Shown: in pieces, positions 42,706 to 55,289 of the stretch
How the letters are laid out: each line of letters starts with the position of its first letter
Position numbering within the stretch: the stretch's first letter is position 1
From: Pogona vitticeps
Lineage: Eukaryota > Chordata > Lepidosauria > Squamata > Agamidae
Reading direction: 5' to 3'
Length of the DNA: 64,000 bases
Assembly: GCF_051106095.1 (NCBI RefSeq)
Contig: NC_135793.1
Span: 3,143,501-3,207,500 of the forward strand
The notes under the pieces: generated by a model
The model's database searches: none
What the model was told of the DNA's origin: nothing
Seen by the model: the letters and a program-made list of their open reading frames with translations, nothing else
Position numbers and translations under genes: made by a program

Positions 42706-44075
42706 ACAGCATACCCTGAATATACAGTATATGTTTCCTGACTGAATACAGTGAGGATTGACTGTATTCCTCTGTGGAGGAAAGAAGGGATACAAATATT
42801 TATGATTATTTTTACAGTGTATACATATGTTTCCATTTCTTGGCACAATACAGTGAAGATTACTATTTCTTGAACATGGTTTTTATGAATCCCAGCCCGC
42901 CTTAGAGAACAGAATAGCAAGGGAGGCTGAGGGCAGAAAAAGGCGGAACATCAGCTTCATAATTTTAAGCAAGGTTTTTAATACGTTTCTGTAAGTTTCA
43001 AACCGTTGCTGGATGGTTGGTCATTAAGAGATAAACAAGGAAATGGTTCAAGATGGCTGTGCAAACAGGAGAACTTTGAAGTGGTGCATTTTGGGAGGGA
43101 TAAAGTTTTATCACCTTTTAATTGCAAAGCTGCTGTGTTTCATCCTTTTGTGTCCAGAAAATACTCTTAACGCAGCCATGCACTGAATGGAACTAAGTCT
43201 TAATCACAATGTGAGTAAGTTACTTGGGGGGGCTGTAATTCTAAGACACCCCAAGAGACCATGGCCACGATTGAGCTATATAAAGGCCTTGTGTCCTTTT
43301 AAGGAGAAGGGCAGAGTAAAAAAGAAAATAAATCTTAATAAGGAGTACACTGCCCCAACTGTGGCTTTGATCGTGGACAGGTATGTGCCTGTATAAATTT
43401 ATTTGCTGATCTTTAAATAAAAGCAGAAAGGGTGATTTTAAAAACTGCACCAGCAAGAAAAATATCCACCAGGGACAGGTGTACTGAAGTACATAATGCC
43501 TCCAGAGGAGACCTGTCCAGGAAAGTAAAGCTGATCAGGTGTAACAAGGCTGACATGTTTACTTTTCAGAACCCGGCCATGTCTCTTGGCTACGGGGAGT
43601 TTAGGAAGCTATGCTTTAGCTGCAAGTTTGAAATATATTCCAAGGATTCCTACTGTGGAGCACACGAGGGTTTGTTTTGGCTCTACTGCTGTTGATCAAA
43701 GCCCGCCTAAAAGCTCCAGGCTTGATCTTAATTGGCAGTGAAAGGAGGGACAAGAGAAAAGCCACCCTTGACTTTTTCTTACAAGATAATTTCTGCAGAA
43801 GTGAGGGAATTAGAGTCCACCTTCTGTTTGCCCTTGAAACTTGCAAGACTAAATGGATGCCCTTAACCTCAGGAATTCAGAACCATTACAGCTGTGTGTT
43901 GATGATCACCTGGGTAGACGATAGGGGAGCTCTCTGAAGCTCTGCCATTAAATAAAAGCTATGGATCATGAAAACCACTGCATCTTTTGCTCACTAGGCC
44001 TGAACAGAATAAGTCCTCTTAGTCCACTGAAGGGACTGCTGGAGGTAATATTGACATACACACAATATTGTAAGT

Positions 44076-44211
44076 CAGTGGTCCCCAACCATGGGCCTCC
44101 AGATGTTCTTGGACTTCAACTCCCAGAATTCCTGGCTAGCAGAGATGGTGGTGAAGGCTTCTGGGAGTTGAAGTCCAAGAACATCTGGAGGCCCAAGGTT
44201 GGGGACCACTG
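44076..44211. mobile_element. hAT foldback MITE, 136 bp, intact with 8-bp duplication
   Basis: It starts CAGTGGTCCCCAACC and ends GGTTGGGGACCACTG; the arms pair along nearly their whole length. Perfect target duplication TTGTAAGT at 44068-44075 and 44212-44219. The CAGTGGTT-type end and 8-bp duplication place it with hAT-Charlie-type non-autonomous elements. Confidence 0.95.
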
Positions 44212-44307
44212 TTGTAAGTGATATTGCCACTGAGTGTAAGGTTAGAGCATTCGACCAGGTCTTGGAAGAGGTGAATTTAAATCTTCAGTTGCTTAAGTCT
44301 CATAATC

Positions 44308-44593
44308 TCCCATTGTGGGAGTTCTACCTGGCACACCTTACAGACAGCTAAATGTGGCTCACCTGGGAAGAAAGGCCTAACCTAGAAGGTGTTGAGACTT
44401 AGCTCGGCCTTGTTTCACTTAACTTCCTACTGGGAAAGAAAGCTCCCAGCTAGCACTGGGGCAGGAACAGGAAGCTGGTGTGGAACTAGGCCTAGCTAAG
44501 CCTCAAAGGCTTTAGGCCTTTTTCTCCCAGGCGAGCCACACAGAAGTGTCTGTAAGGTGTGTGTTAGTCAGGCAGAACTCCCACAATGTGGGA
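44308..44593. repeat. 285-bp foldback with arms of about 90 bp
   Basis: The left arm begins cccattgtgggagttctacc and the right arm ends ggcagaactcccacaatgtg; both also carry paired ccttacagaca/tgtctgtaagg, gtggctc/gagccac and aggcct words. No target duplication was established and no family is recognised. Confidence 0.75.
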
Positions 44594-46034
44594 CTTGTTG
44601 CCCAAGAAATCTGAAAATCCCATTCCTAGCGGCTGACACAAGGTCTGAAGCTAGATTGTGTAGTCTCCTACTACGTAGGCTCTTGCCTTCCTTTACAAAT
44701 CGGTACTCTATCAATATCAGTGCAATACCGGTTCTGCTTTAGTACGGTCATTGAAAACTCCAGAGGGCTTTAGATGTTCACATGCTTGGTTTGAAAGTTA
44801 TTTATTTAATCCTCCTTAAGGAAAGGTGCAGTGAGTAAGATAAGACCCACCCCCCAATACTCTCATCCCTATAAATCACACCATTCTGTTTTTAATGAAT
44901 CAGAGTGTAGTTACACCGGCAGATAGACCAAAATGTACTTTTTCGCCACTTCTTCAGAATTAGCACGTTTTGCTAATCTCACCTTGCAGTTGGCAAGATA
45001 ATAAAAATGTCAGGCGTTTAAAAATATTCCGGCAGAAATCCAGCTGGTTCACTGTTGTCCCCGGATGCAAAGTGGCAGAAGCCAAGCAGGAGATAAATTA
45101 CAATTTAACAGAGTCTGAAAAAGCTACGGTTTTGGACTCCAAAACTCTTAGCCAGCATAGCTGGTGACACCTGCTGAATTTTGAGGGACACTTTTTTTAA
45201 AAAGGCTACTCCAGGCACATAAAGATGTGAGAAATAGTTTCCAGGGGTTTTATGATTCTGCAGTATTGGGTTAAAAAGGGGTGATGATGGACCTGTGACA
45301 GTTCTAGAAGGTATGCTTGGGGCCCAGGTGAACCCCATGTAGGCTAGAGGCTTTGAAGTTTACACTCTAGAAAGATATCAAGACCAAGCTATGATAGCCG
45401 CATGAGGAAAGTGAATCCTGGGCTAGTAAATAAGGTGAACAGCTAGCTTTAGCCTAACTTTCCAAAATGCAACACCTTCCAACTGTGTTGGGTTGCCAAC
45501 TCAATCATCCCTTGCCAACTGTGTCCATGTTCACAGACAATTATGGAAGTCATAGCTCACCACATCTCCCAGGTTGGGGAGAGCTGATTTAGCTTAAGGG
45601 AGGTTGGCAGCAAAGTTGTCTCTAGTTTTCACTAGAGATTCCAGAATTCAGCAGCCCAAATTTTGGAAGCTGTAGTCAAGAACTCTTAAATCTTCAGAGG
45701 AGTTTCGGCAAATACATCTGTGGCTCGTCAAGTTTTTCTCTGCAGTCACAGACATTAGCCTGAAGATGAAGAAACTGGGTGAGACTGGCTAAACTCCATG
45801 GGAGTTGCAAGGGATTAGGGCCTTGGTAGTCTCTCTGTGCATTAGGCTCCATACGTAGTGTCTGTCCAGTTCCTTAATCATTTAGACAAATAGCAAAAAG
45901 GGGATTTTCTTCTTTCACCTCCTTTGACTACAGGTCCCAGAAATCCTAGCTAGCACAGCTAGTGGTGAAGGCTTCTGGGAGTTTTGGTCCAAGAACAGCT
46001 GGAGACCTATTTTACTTAAAGCATTGCTTTAGAA

Positions 46035-46170
46035 CAGTGGTTCTTAACCTTTGTTACTCGGATGTTTTTGAACTGCAACTCCCAGAAACCCCAGCCAGCA
46101 CAGTTGGTGGTGAAGGCTTCTGGGAGTTGCAGTCCAAAACTCCTGAGTAACCCAAGGTTAAAAACCAGTG
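46035..46170. mobile_element. hAT foldback MITE, 136 bp
   Basis: Same family as 44076-44211 and the same length. Perfect target duplication CTTTAGAA at 46027-46034 and 46171-46178. A partial further copy lies just left of it at about 45929-46010. Confidence 0.94.
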
Positions 46171-46189
46171 CTTTAGAAGATCCTGGGTT

Positions 46190-46322
46190 CACTGGCCACA
46201 AGAGCCGGGCAAACTGCACAGTCCCAAGGTTGCCCCTAGAGGAATGGAAGGGTAAAGCCCTTAAAACCCTGGAAAGGGTGGTTATTTGTTGGAATCAACT
46301 TGACGGCATATTATTAATGATT
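46190..46322 (+). mobile_element. SINE 3' part with BovB-like tail
   Basis: gcaaactgcacagtcccaag is the body; ggaatcaacttgacggcata is the tail shared with BovB-type LINE ends. The tRNA part is missing. Confidence 0.72.
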
Positions 46323-47027
46323 AACTATTTGTTACGAGTTATTTGCTGGGCCTGCTGAACACTCATCAGATGGCCCTGTGGGTGGCAGAACAGTCCTTTT
46401 GCAAGAGAAAACAGATAAGTATTTTTCACAGTCTGTTGCACTACATTTTTTTCTCCGTTCTTGTTGCTGTGGCTCTAAGACAGTTCAGGGTTATGATCCA
46501 TATCTTTAAAAACAAGGCAGGCCCAACAGAATGGCAAAAGAAAAAGACCTGGCATGGTTTTGGCATCTGTAGCATCCCGAATGCCTCCGAGGAGAGATCT
46601 CCATGTCCCTGATTGTTTTCTGTTTACAAACACCTTGCCCTGAGGTGCTCATTAAGAGCAAGTGTTACATATGCAAGAAAAATGCCGTTGTGTGTAGTTC
46701 TTTTTTTTTTCCATACACATAAACTGGTGATCAAATAGAGCAAACCTGGTTATGAGCATTTAAGATTTCAGACGTGTAAACAAGCTTAAATGTGATTTAA
46801 GCATGTCTGGCTGGTCCTGATCCAAAGCTCTTTTCTTCCATCCCAGCTAAGATCTCTAAGACCTGATCAGGATGCTGCTTAGCTTTGCTGATGTGCTAAG
46901 CCCAATCAATCAGATGCCATCAGGGTGGAATTTTCAGGGCATCTTCTTGCCTCATTTTCTGGGCATCAAACATCTGGAATGGAGTTGACATCTCATTTCC
47001 AACAGTCCGGAGGCACTGTGCCATGAT

Positions 47028-47229
47028 CAGGGATGTGGGGGGGGGAGCCTTGGGGTCTGAATCCTAAGCCCGGGTGCCAAGTAACAAGCCTGGGTCCCTG
47101 AGTTACTGAGTTCAAAGTCAGGCTTGAGTCACCGGGGAACAACAACCCCAAGTCAAATCCGGATTGAGTCGTCAGCGGGACTTAAGTCCGACTTGACAGC
47201 GAGTCCTGTGGCTCAAGTCCCCATCACTG
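47028..47229. mobile_element. hAT-like element rich in ACTTGAGTCC words
   Basis: The ends CAGGGATGTGGGG and CCCCATCACTG are roughly inverted; flanks GCCATGAT and GCAGTTAT match at six of eight positions. Inside are repeated gagtc/gactt words. A related copy is at 53595-53812. Confidence 0.7.
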
Positions 47230-48127
47230 GCAGTTATCATATCTATCTAGACTGAATCAAGATTTGTGACTGATGCAGACAAACCTTTTGTCTGCTCCTG
47301 CATCACACACCCCTTCCCCCCATCCCAGTTTCCTAGCTCTTTGCTTGAGTCCACTCCATAGCCTAATTTTTTCCCTTTCTGTTGATCTTGTTTGTCTTTT
47401 TCAATCTCTCATGATTTTTAAGTTTATATCATCATCAGATTGGTTTGTTTTAAACGGCTAGTCTATTTCTTGTGACTCATCTTGGACTTTATACTGCAGA
47501 AATGCAGAAAAAAATAAAATAAAAGACATGTTCAGGGAATATGTTTCAAAATTTCTTCTATCTCTGGCAATAATTGCTGGTCTATAAAATTTACTGTTTA
47601 GTAACTTAGTAATTTATGTCATATAAATAGAGAAAACCACCCCCGCTCAATATTTACATCCAGGTTGAGGGATATTTGGTCCTTGAAGTCCGTGGGCCAG
47701 CTACTCCCATAATCCTTTATACTTCTGGAAACCCAAGCACCAGGAGGGCTTTAAAATCCTCAGTCCTAAATTTAGATAACCTCATAAAAGGTATGAATCT
47801 TATTGTAGTTCAAACTCTTCTTCTAGAGATGTCTTGGTGAAGAGAAATAGAATATGGTCTCCATGGATTGTTTGGCTCAAAAGAACACCAATTACAGAGT
47901 ACAGTCTATTCTCCACTGAGGTTTGCCTGAATGTTCTGTCTAATTAGGGTGCGAATTGCATACTGAAAAAGCTATCTTTCGTTAGAGAAAGAATCCCCCA
48001 GGGAGATCCAAAAAACCTGGAATACCAATTATAGAATACCTCTCGGCAGGCCATCTGGAGAAAATATCTGCTGATAATATTCAAAGACATGCGAGTGACA
48101 TTGGTTGTGTATTGTCATCACCTGAGA

Positions 48128-48255
48128 ACTTCAGAGCTGAACGGGGCCCTGTGGGTCATCCAATCCAGCCCCCGTCAAAGAGTCAGAGTGGGAATTTGAA
48201 CCCTCAACCTCTGGTTCCACAACCAGAGACCTAAACCACTGAGCTATCCAGCAGT
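48128..48255 (-). mobile_element. tRNA-derived SINE
   Basis: The minus strand has gatagctcagtggtttaggt, tggaaccagaggttgagggt and the body up to ctcagctctgaagttc. Confidence 0.83.
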
Positions 48256-48474
48256 TAAACAAGGTCAAGGACAAAGCCAAGTGGGGAAAAGCCAGTAACT
48301 TCGAGTAGCTCAGTCTATTATTACATTTATATTTGTTCCTGATGAACAGAGAGATGTTCCTTGGGTTTCTGTGCTGCATTTGAAAGAGACCAGATACCTT
48401 TGTATTTGGTGGCGGCGGCGGGAAATGAGTGTGTAGCAAGCCACCAAGAAAGATAATGATCAGGGTGCAGTTTA

Positions 48475-48537
48475 TGGCTGGATAGCTCAGTGAGTTGAGT
48501 ATCTGGCTATAGAGCCAGAGGTCAGGAGTTTGATTCT
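48475..48537 (+). mobile_element. tRNA-derived SINE, 5' part only
   Basis: ggctggatagctcagtgagt and agaggtcaggagtttgattc carry A- and B-box sequence; the body is cut off. Confidence 0.75.
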
Positions 48538-49369
48538 AAAAGGTGTTGGGAGGTTGATTCAAAAGCCACGGGGTAGCAACCTTGTGGTGCAGAGTCACTG
48601 GAAGATTTGAGCTGGCCAGGTTTCCGAAGACCTTAAGGCCACTTGCTGGGTCAACAGGTCCCTTTGACCAGAGAATGCACCAGTCCCTCTTCTCTGTTGG
48701 ATGCTCTCCAAGGTCCTGAAACGTCCCCACCTTCCTGCTCTCCATCATCTGAGTGTGCTTATCTGCACTTTATGTGTCAAAGAGCCCTCTCTGAGGACAG
48801 TAAGAACTCCTGCCAGTGTTCAGCACAAATCCTCTTGTGTGCTGTACATAAAGTTGTGTCTGGTGGTGTCATCTGGCTGGCACAAAGCTTGTAACTGTTG
48901 CTTGTGGGTTTACCAACCATTATTTTAATGGCTGGGGCTTAGAGAGGCCCTGGACACTTGGTATGGGAGTTTGCTCACATTATTTTAAAAGTATTCTTCA
49001 GAGAGAAATACAGATGACCAGGAATGAAGGCAAGGCTGAGGGGGGACCTGAATGCTAGTTCTGTTTAAAACAGGCGAGAGCTGCCTCTGTGCCTATGAAT
49101 AGGTTCATGTAATTCTCATTCATTCCACTTATTCTCAGCAAGATCACACTCAGACTTCATTAACTGAACTTTGATTTGTTGACAAAGTAAGAAATCAAAT
49201 CCTTCTTTAAAACATTGTTATTCTGATAAACTAGTTGTACATCTAGCTGTTGGCTGAAATCTTTTGTCCTGCAAAAAATTAATAATAATAAAGCATATTA
49301 TGTTGCAGAGTTCTGAATGTGTGGTTAAGTTGCTCTAGCTGTGCAGCAGAAGTGCGGGGATTCGTAAAG

Positions 49370-49740
49370 CAGAATAGTCCCCCAGAGTAGTCCACCACTA
49401 CTTTTTCTCATTAACTGGCACTTAAAGTCTCAATAACTCACTCTGAGACACTAGTAGTAGAAAGAATAAAAAGGTTTCATTACTTACAATTGAACAGATC
49501 AAACAGCAAACTGACAAGCAACCACTGCTTTCAGCAACAGATTTCAACACACTCTAGAGAGAGAACAAGTACTGCACAGAGAGGCAGGAGTCTCTTCGAA
49601 TTCAGAGGCAAGAAGAAATAATTGGTTATTGCTGGATAGATGGACAGTCACCTCTGCCCAGAAAGTCCACCCCCCCAGCTAGCCACACTTTTTCCAGGCA
49701 GCATACACTGTTTTATTCACTATTACATTCTCTCTCCTTC
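49370..49740 (-). repeat. LTR-like fossil fragment, copy 2
   Basis: It shares ctcttcgaattcagaggcaa and ggatagatggacagtcacc-type sequence with copies 1 and 3, and the gagttattgagact end with copy 1. Old and broken; no coding region. Confidence 0.5.
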
Positions 49741-51289
49741 ACAATTATATACACACACACACTTAGCTTTTCTCCCATTTTAAAATCCCTTTTAGGATTA
49801 TTATTTTTTTTTAAAAAAATAATCATGCTAATTCTTTTTCTCCTTTTCATGCCTCTCCTACTGGAGGTTATGTGTCATCACAGCGTTCCACACTCCAGAT
49901 GTGGCTGCTTTCAATTGCAAAGTTCTATCACATCAGCCTTGAAGATTTTTAGTGGGCCAGATTGCAAAGGGGCAAGTATTCTCAGCATGAAGCAGAACAC
50001 ATTTCTGCCTGCCCTGTTGCTTAAAGATTAGAAGCAACTGGGGTGGGTGAGTGGAAGAAGATGGCAAAGAGGACAACTTAGCAACACAAACATGGATGAT
50101 GAATACAGAAGGATTCACATCTGGAGTTGGGAGGGCAAATCTTTCTCCCACATTTACATTCTTTAAATCTTTAAGTTCTTCTCCCCTTGATGGGGTCGGT
50201 TGCAATTTTTTGCACGTTCTTATTTTCAAATAAATCAAAGCTCTCGGCCATCCCAACATAAACCTGTTGCCCTCTATGGAGATCTGAATTTTCCTCCACC
50301 ATGCAACTGTAAATAAAAGCAGCTACAATATTATATTGTGTTTTTTGGTTTCATAAACAAAATTAAGCTAAGAGCATAAGTAGTCCAAGACTAAGAAAAA
50401 TCAATTTGGTGACCGCTTGTGTGTCCGTGTGCACATGAATGCACACATAAAAGCCACCAGCTTTTCTAGCACATTGGTTGAACACAGGTTTGTCCTTCAC
50501 ACAACCAAGAAGGGTATGCATAAACTAATTTTAGCATGGCTTGGGGAATTGGTTTTACAAGGTCCATGGAGAGTGGAGAATTCAGCAGTTGAACATGGTA
50601 TAAGAGTATTCCCCTCTGAAGCTTTATTTATAGGATAGATTGCAGGATTAACTTCAGGGGACTTCTCATCTCTGAAAACTTAGATGCCTATTAAAGATGG
50701 CTCTGTAACTATTTTTGCCCAAGCGAAATGGTTCTTCAAAGACTGCTAGCTTCAACATGGCAAGGGTTGATCCAAACCCTTCCAGTTTACCTTAAATCTC
50801 TTTCTATACAGAGCTAACACCTCCGTGATGAAAGCAAATACCATGGATTCATGCAGCTAGGAGTTACCAATGCAAGTCCGGCTTTTTGGCTCAAGAGTTT
50901 TGCTCTGGTGATCCGTTGCATTCTTTAAAAACAAAATCTTACTTGATCTCCGCATATGTTCTTCTAAGGCTGCATATGCATTAGCAAATGGATAAGTACA
51001 CATCATAAGTACCAGGCTGTAGAAAATAAAACTGCATCGTCAAGCTGGCTCTGAAGGACAGGATAAAACATGAATTGTGTTACATGATACACTTAAGATC
51101 CTATTAGAATATCCTTTAAGAAGAAAAAGCTCTCTGTTTATTCTAAAGCGGGCCTGTCTCGGTCTGCATCCAGGAAATGTAGCATGCTTTTCATGTATAA
51201 TTGTTGATGGGGGGGGAACACACAGCTTCTTTTGTACGTTCCAGGCTCTGAAAGATTTGTGTGCCTAGAATGTAAGAGGAGGAAACAAT

Positions 51290-51356
51290 AGAATCATAGA
51301 GTAATGGAGTTGGAAGGGGCCTATAAGGCCATCGTGACAACCCCCCCTGCTCAAGC
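51290..51356 (-). mobile_element. CR1 LINE 3' fragment
   Basis: atagaatcatagagtaatgg then agttggaaggggcctataag on the plus strand; same end as 19372-19722 but only 67 bases. Confidence 0.75.
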
Positions 51357-51827
51357 CACAGTTTCCTTGTCTACATAGCACCGTTTGGGTGTAATATCTC
51401 AACGGTCTGACCAAGGTCCAGTCCTTTAGATACCTCCTATTTTTTGATAAAGACTGTAATTTCTATCAAGCTTTGCTTGGGGTGGGGGTGGGGGAAGAGA
51501 AGAAGAGGGAAAAGGGGATCTGGTTCTTTAAGACACTATAGAATGAGGATGGGGTTGCTCCCAAGGATTGCTGGTTGCTTCTGCAGGGCAATTGAAAACG
51601 GAGAGGGTTAACCGATGGAGCAACCTCTCCTGCCTTCATCATCTGTAGGTGCTCACCTATATACTCTTGTGTCTTCATCACGACATTCCAAACCTAGGTA
51701 TAAATTCAGTGTTTAGTCCTCTGCTAGGATAAACTCATTGAATGACTTCAATGATTCTCACATAAGTGTCAACTTGTCACCTTTGCATTGATTCAAGGGG
51801 CATAGTCTAGGTCAGAAGTTGGAAGCT

Positions 51828-51950
51828 CAATTCTGTGCTGTGCCCACCCAGAGCCAGCCTGTGTGGCCTTGGGCAAGCTGCACCATCCCAGGATTTCCCC
51901 AGAAGAAGGAAATGAAGTGCTTAATACTCAGTACCTAGGAAACTCTAGAC
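51828..51950 (+). mobile_element. SINE fragment
   Basis: gtgtggccttgggcaagctg and cttaatactcagtacctagg match the body of the SINE at 2075; the B-box is worn. Confidence 0.65.
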
Positions 51951-52114
51951 ACTTGGAAAATTCAAAGTCAGAGGTGGGGTGCCTTTGGCCTTCCAGATGT
52001 TTTAGACAACATCTCCCAGATTTCTTTGCACTTAGCAAATGCCAGTTTGGAAGTTCTGGGAGTCAAAGTCCAAAGCACCTAGAAGGTTCAAGTTTCTCCA
52101 AGCTTGACTTAGCA

Positions 52115-52236
52115 CAGTTGTCCCCAGATGTTCTTGGACTAAAACTCCCAGGAATCCTGGCCAGCAGAGCTAGTGGTGAAGGGTTATGGGAGTTTTAGTC
52201 CAAGAACAACTGTGGACCCAAGGTTGGGAACCACTG
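52115..52236. mobile_element. hAT foldback MITE, left end eroded
   Basis: ccccagatgttcttggacta and agtttagtcc...aggttgggaaccactg give the two arms. A second, different ctgggag-bearing repeat (about 51976-52090) lies directly left. Confidence 0.82.
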
Positions 52237-52848
52237 GCTTAGATTTGGAGGAAGCCCGTGAAACAGAGTGAGACCCAGCTGGATTCCAAAAGAAGGTTCC
52301 AATTCAACATATTTTGATCAAGATGGGAAACTGCCCTATCCTGATTGATCTGGTGGATTGGGCCTGAGGCCAACTACGAGCCCCAGCTAAATTGAATCTA
52401 TTGATCCACAAGATTTGCATAAAGTAATTACCATTAAGTAATTGATTCCGTACTTGGGATTAACAACTGGATTGAGGATCTAGCATCTAAAAGCCATCAA
52501 AAATACCACCTATATTTTCTTCAATAATCCAGAGAAGAGTGCATTCAGACCTATGTGGATTCATCCAGTCCCCATTCCAGCAGGAGGACCCGTCCTGTCC
52601 AAAGGAGGATTAGCTCTTACAAAACAAGAATGCCATGCTTCTAGACAAGGGAGCTCCCTGCTACATTCAGCACAGTCCTGGACTGGAATCTATGTGTTTG
52701 CTTGGCTAGATTTAGAACTAACTTTCTTCCCTGCCTTACGGTACAAGGGGTGGGTCAACCACTGCATACATTTCTGATTAGGCACTGGTTCTCTTGGAAT
52801 TCTCCCATGAGTTTTGTTTTTAAAGCCATCTATCATTTTGCTCCAATA

Positions 52849-53107
52849 CAGTAGGCCCCCCTTATCCACAGGATCAGTTTCTGCTGATTCACTTATCCAC
52901 GGTCTGAAAATATGAAAAATATTAAAAGAAAAAATCCAAAAAATATAAATTTCAAATGATGAAGTTACCATAACTAGCCACTACAGGGAGCCAGAGACTA
53001 TGCTATGTATAGTGTTTGCTATGATAATAGTGTTTGCTATCGTTTGCTTTTTTTAGCATCCACTGGGGACTTGGGATCAAGCCACTGTGGATACAGGGGT
53101 CCTACTG
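52849..53107. mobile_element. pogo/Tigger-like non-autonomous DNA transposon, 259 bp
   Basis: The ends CAGTAGGCCCCCCTTATCC and GGATACAGGGGTCCTACTG are inverted repeats of the Tigger type. TA precedes the left end; the right flank is CA. There is no transposase. Confidence 0.85.
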
Positions 53108-53594
53108 CATTATAAGCGACAAGGTATAATTGGGCAAAGCTCAGTCGTAAATCATACCACTGAGAAACGATTCCCCTTGTGGTTGTGTTGCCCCTCCCGC
53201 CCCCACCGAACGACTACCACTTGGGCGGAGGTCCCAACCGAGGTTTGATTCATTGCTATAAAGTGTTCTGCAAGTCCTGCGCCACCGGTCAAGAAAGAAA
53301 AGAGATCTAACGTAGGCATGCCCAGTTCGGCAGAGTTGGCCAAGCCCTACCCTTCTCCGTGGGGAAACTCTGGGCCAAATGCCACCAACCGTGGACGTAA
53401 ACTTTATACGTTCCTTGGCCAGTCCAACGGAAGGTTGTGACTAAAGATCACGGCACCGTGGCTTGTTGCTCATCGTGGCAGGTTCAGCAGGATATTCGGT
53501 CTTCATTTCTAAGACAGAACCAGTGTTCCCCCCTGTCATCCCAGGGGACAAGACATTCAACCTCATGGATGCACCAAGTTGTTTCCAGCCAGCG

Positions 53595-53812
53595 TGCTTG
53601 GTAAGTCTTTGGATTTGAGTCCCAAGTCCGAGTCTCAAGCCAAATCCCTGTTAAAAACAAGCCTTTTCCCCCCAGAAAAAAATGGAGGGTGCGTGGGTTC
53701 TGAGTCATGCGTAGAGTCTGAGTCATGGGGGGGGACACTCAACTCAAGTCCGAGTTGAGTCCCCGGTTCAACTTGAGTCCGACTTGACAGTGAGTCCCGC
53801 AACTTGAATCCC
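53595..53812. mobile_element. ACTTGAGTCC-rich repeat next to the SERTM2-like stop codon
   Basis: It shares gtccgacttgacag(t/c)gagtcc with 47028-47229. It ends about 15 bases from the stop codon of the SERTM2-like frame, so it forms part of its 3' untranslated region if that region is transcribed. Confidence 0.7.
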
Positions 53813-53826
53813 TGTTTCCAGCTTCC

Positions 53827-54108
<282 letters not shown>

Positions 54109-54744
54109 TTACTCAGGTCTTGTCCATGGTCTCTGTGGGTTCGTGAGTTTGCCCGATCCTTCTTTGGAACTATGCTGGAGAAGACTCTTAGAAGGCACTT
54201 AGCAGATCCGTGTGGAAGGGATCCCCATAGGGATCCTAATAGCTTTCCTGTGCATAGGACAGTAGTTCTCATGAGAGGGCCATCGTCTCATAGGGCATTG
54301 CCCAGTTGAATCGATCTTTGAGACACCTCCTCTGGATATTATTTTGTTTTATTGCGCTTTACCTACCTGCACTCTTTCTTGGGTTAATTTTTTAAAATAT
54401 ATATATATATATTTCTGACCTTTTCTAGAAGGAAAAGCTTCAGGAAGGGAATTCCCTATCCATAAGGTCAAGCCATGATCCATCGTTCCATGAATTATCT
54501 AGCCAATGTTGTCGTCTCATTCTGAAGCTTTTGATCGCCTGTCTTAGTCAGAAGGTTCACCACCAGCGACCGCATCAAAAACCCGTGATTAGCCTTTTCC
54601 ACTTTTCCACCGTTATTGTCCACCTCACTGTTAAACAGAATCAAGATGAGTTTTCTTTCTGAAAGAAAAAGGGAGAAATGGAGAGCACCAAAGTAGATCA
54701 TTAAACTAAGGGTTAACATTGTCTCTTTTTAACTTCTGAAAACT

Positions 54745-54857
54745 GACTTACTTACTTACTTACTTACTGCATGCATGCATGCATGCATACGTAGATGGAT
54801 GGATGGATGGATGGATGGATGGATGGATGGATGGATGGATGGATGGATGGATGGATT
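54745..54857. repeat. Compound microsatellite (ACTT)n(GCAT)n(GGAT)n
   Basis: ACTT units, then GCAT units, then about 15 GGAT units, ending atttttatg. It lies about 640 bases upstream of the SERTM2-like start codon. Confidence 0.95.
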
Positions 54858-55289
54858 TTTATGCCTCCTCACTTAGTGAAATAAACCCCACATGCAACAC
54901 TTGTCACCCTCCTCAACAAGAACATAAAATGACAAAATATTTTTAAAAAACAATGTAAAGAGAGATAAATCACAACAGAATCAGCAAACTTTAGGAATTC
55001 TCTGAACATCTCTCTGTCCCCTGTCTATTTGCCTCTTCTTGTTCATGCCCTCCATTTCTGCCCTTGGTCTGTCAGTGCTGTGGTTCCAAGTTCAGTATTT
55101 CAGAAATTTAACTGCACCCAATGGAAGATCATGATTTTTTTTTGATAGTTTTATTCTGATCTCAGCCTCCTATCTCTGGCAGCTGTTTGAGTGGAAGGTA
55201 AGAGAACAGGCTCGTCTCTAATCCCCATCGACTGTTATTAAAAAATGACAAAACTCTATGCTCTAGACATGGCTTCTGAAAATATAAGA

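Larger units (their letters stand above)
41701..53826. other. Intergenic region between ALG13 and the SERTM2-like gene
   Basis: About 12 kb with no supported host gene. All open frames are short and lack family resemblance. It contains L2-like tails, hAT foldbacks, a 285-bp foldback at 44308, SINE pieces, an LTR-like fragment at about 49370-49740 and a pogo/Tigger-like element at 52849. The stretches 42900-44070 and 49800-51280 show nothing recognisable. Confidence 0.55.
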
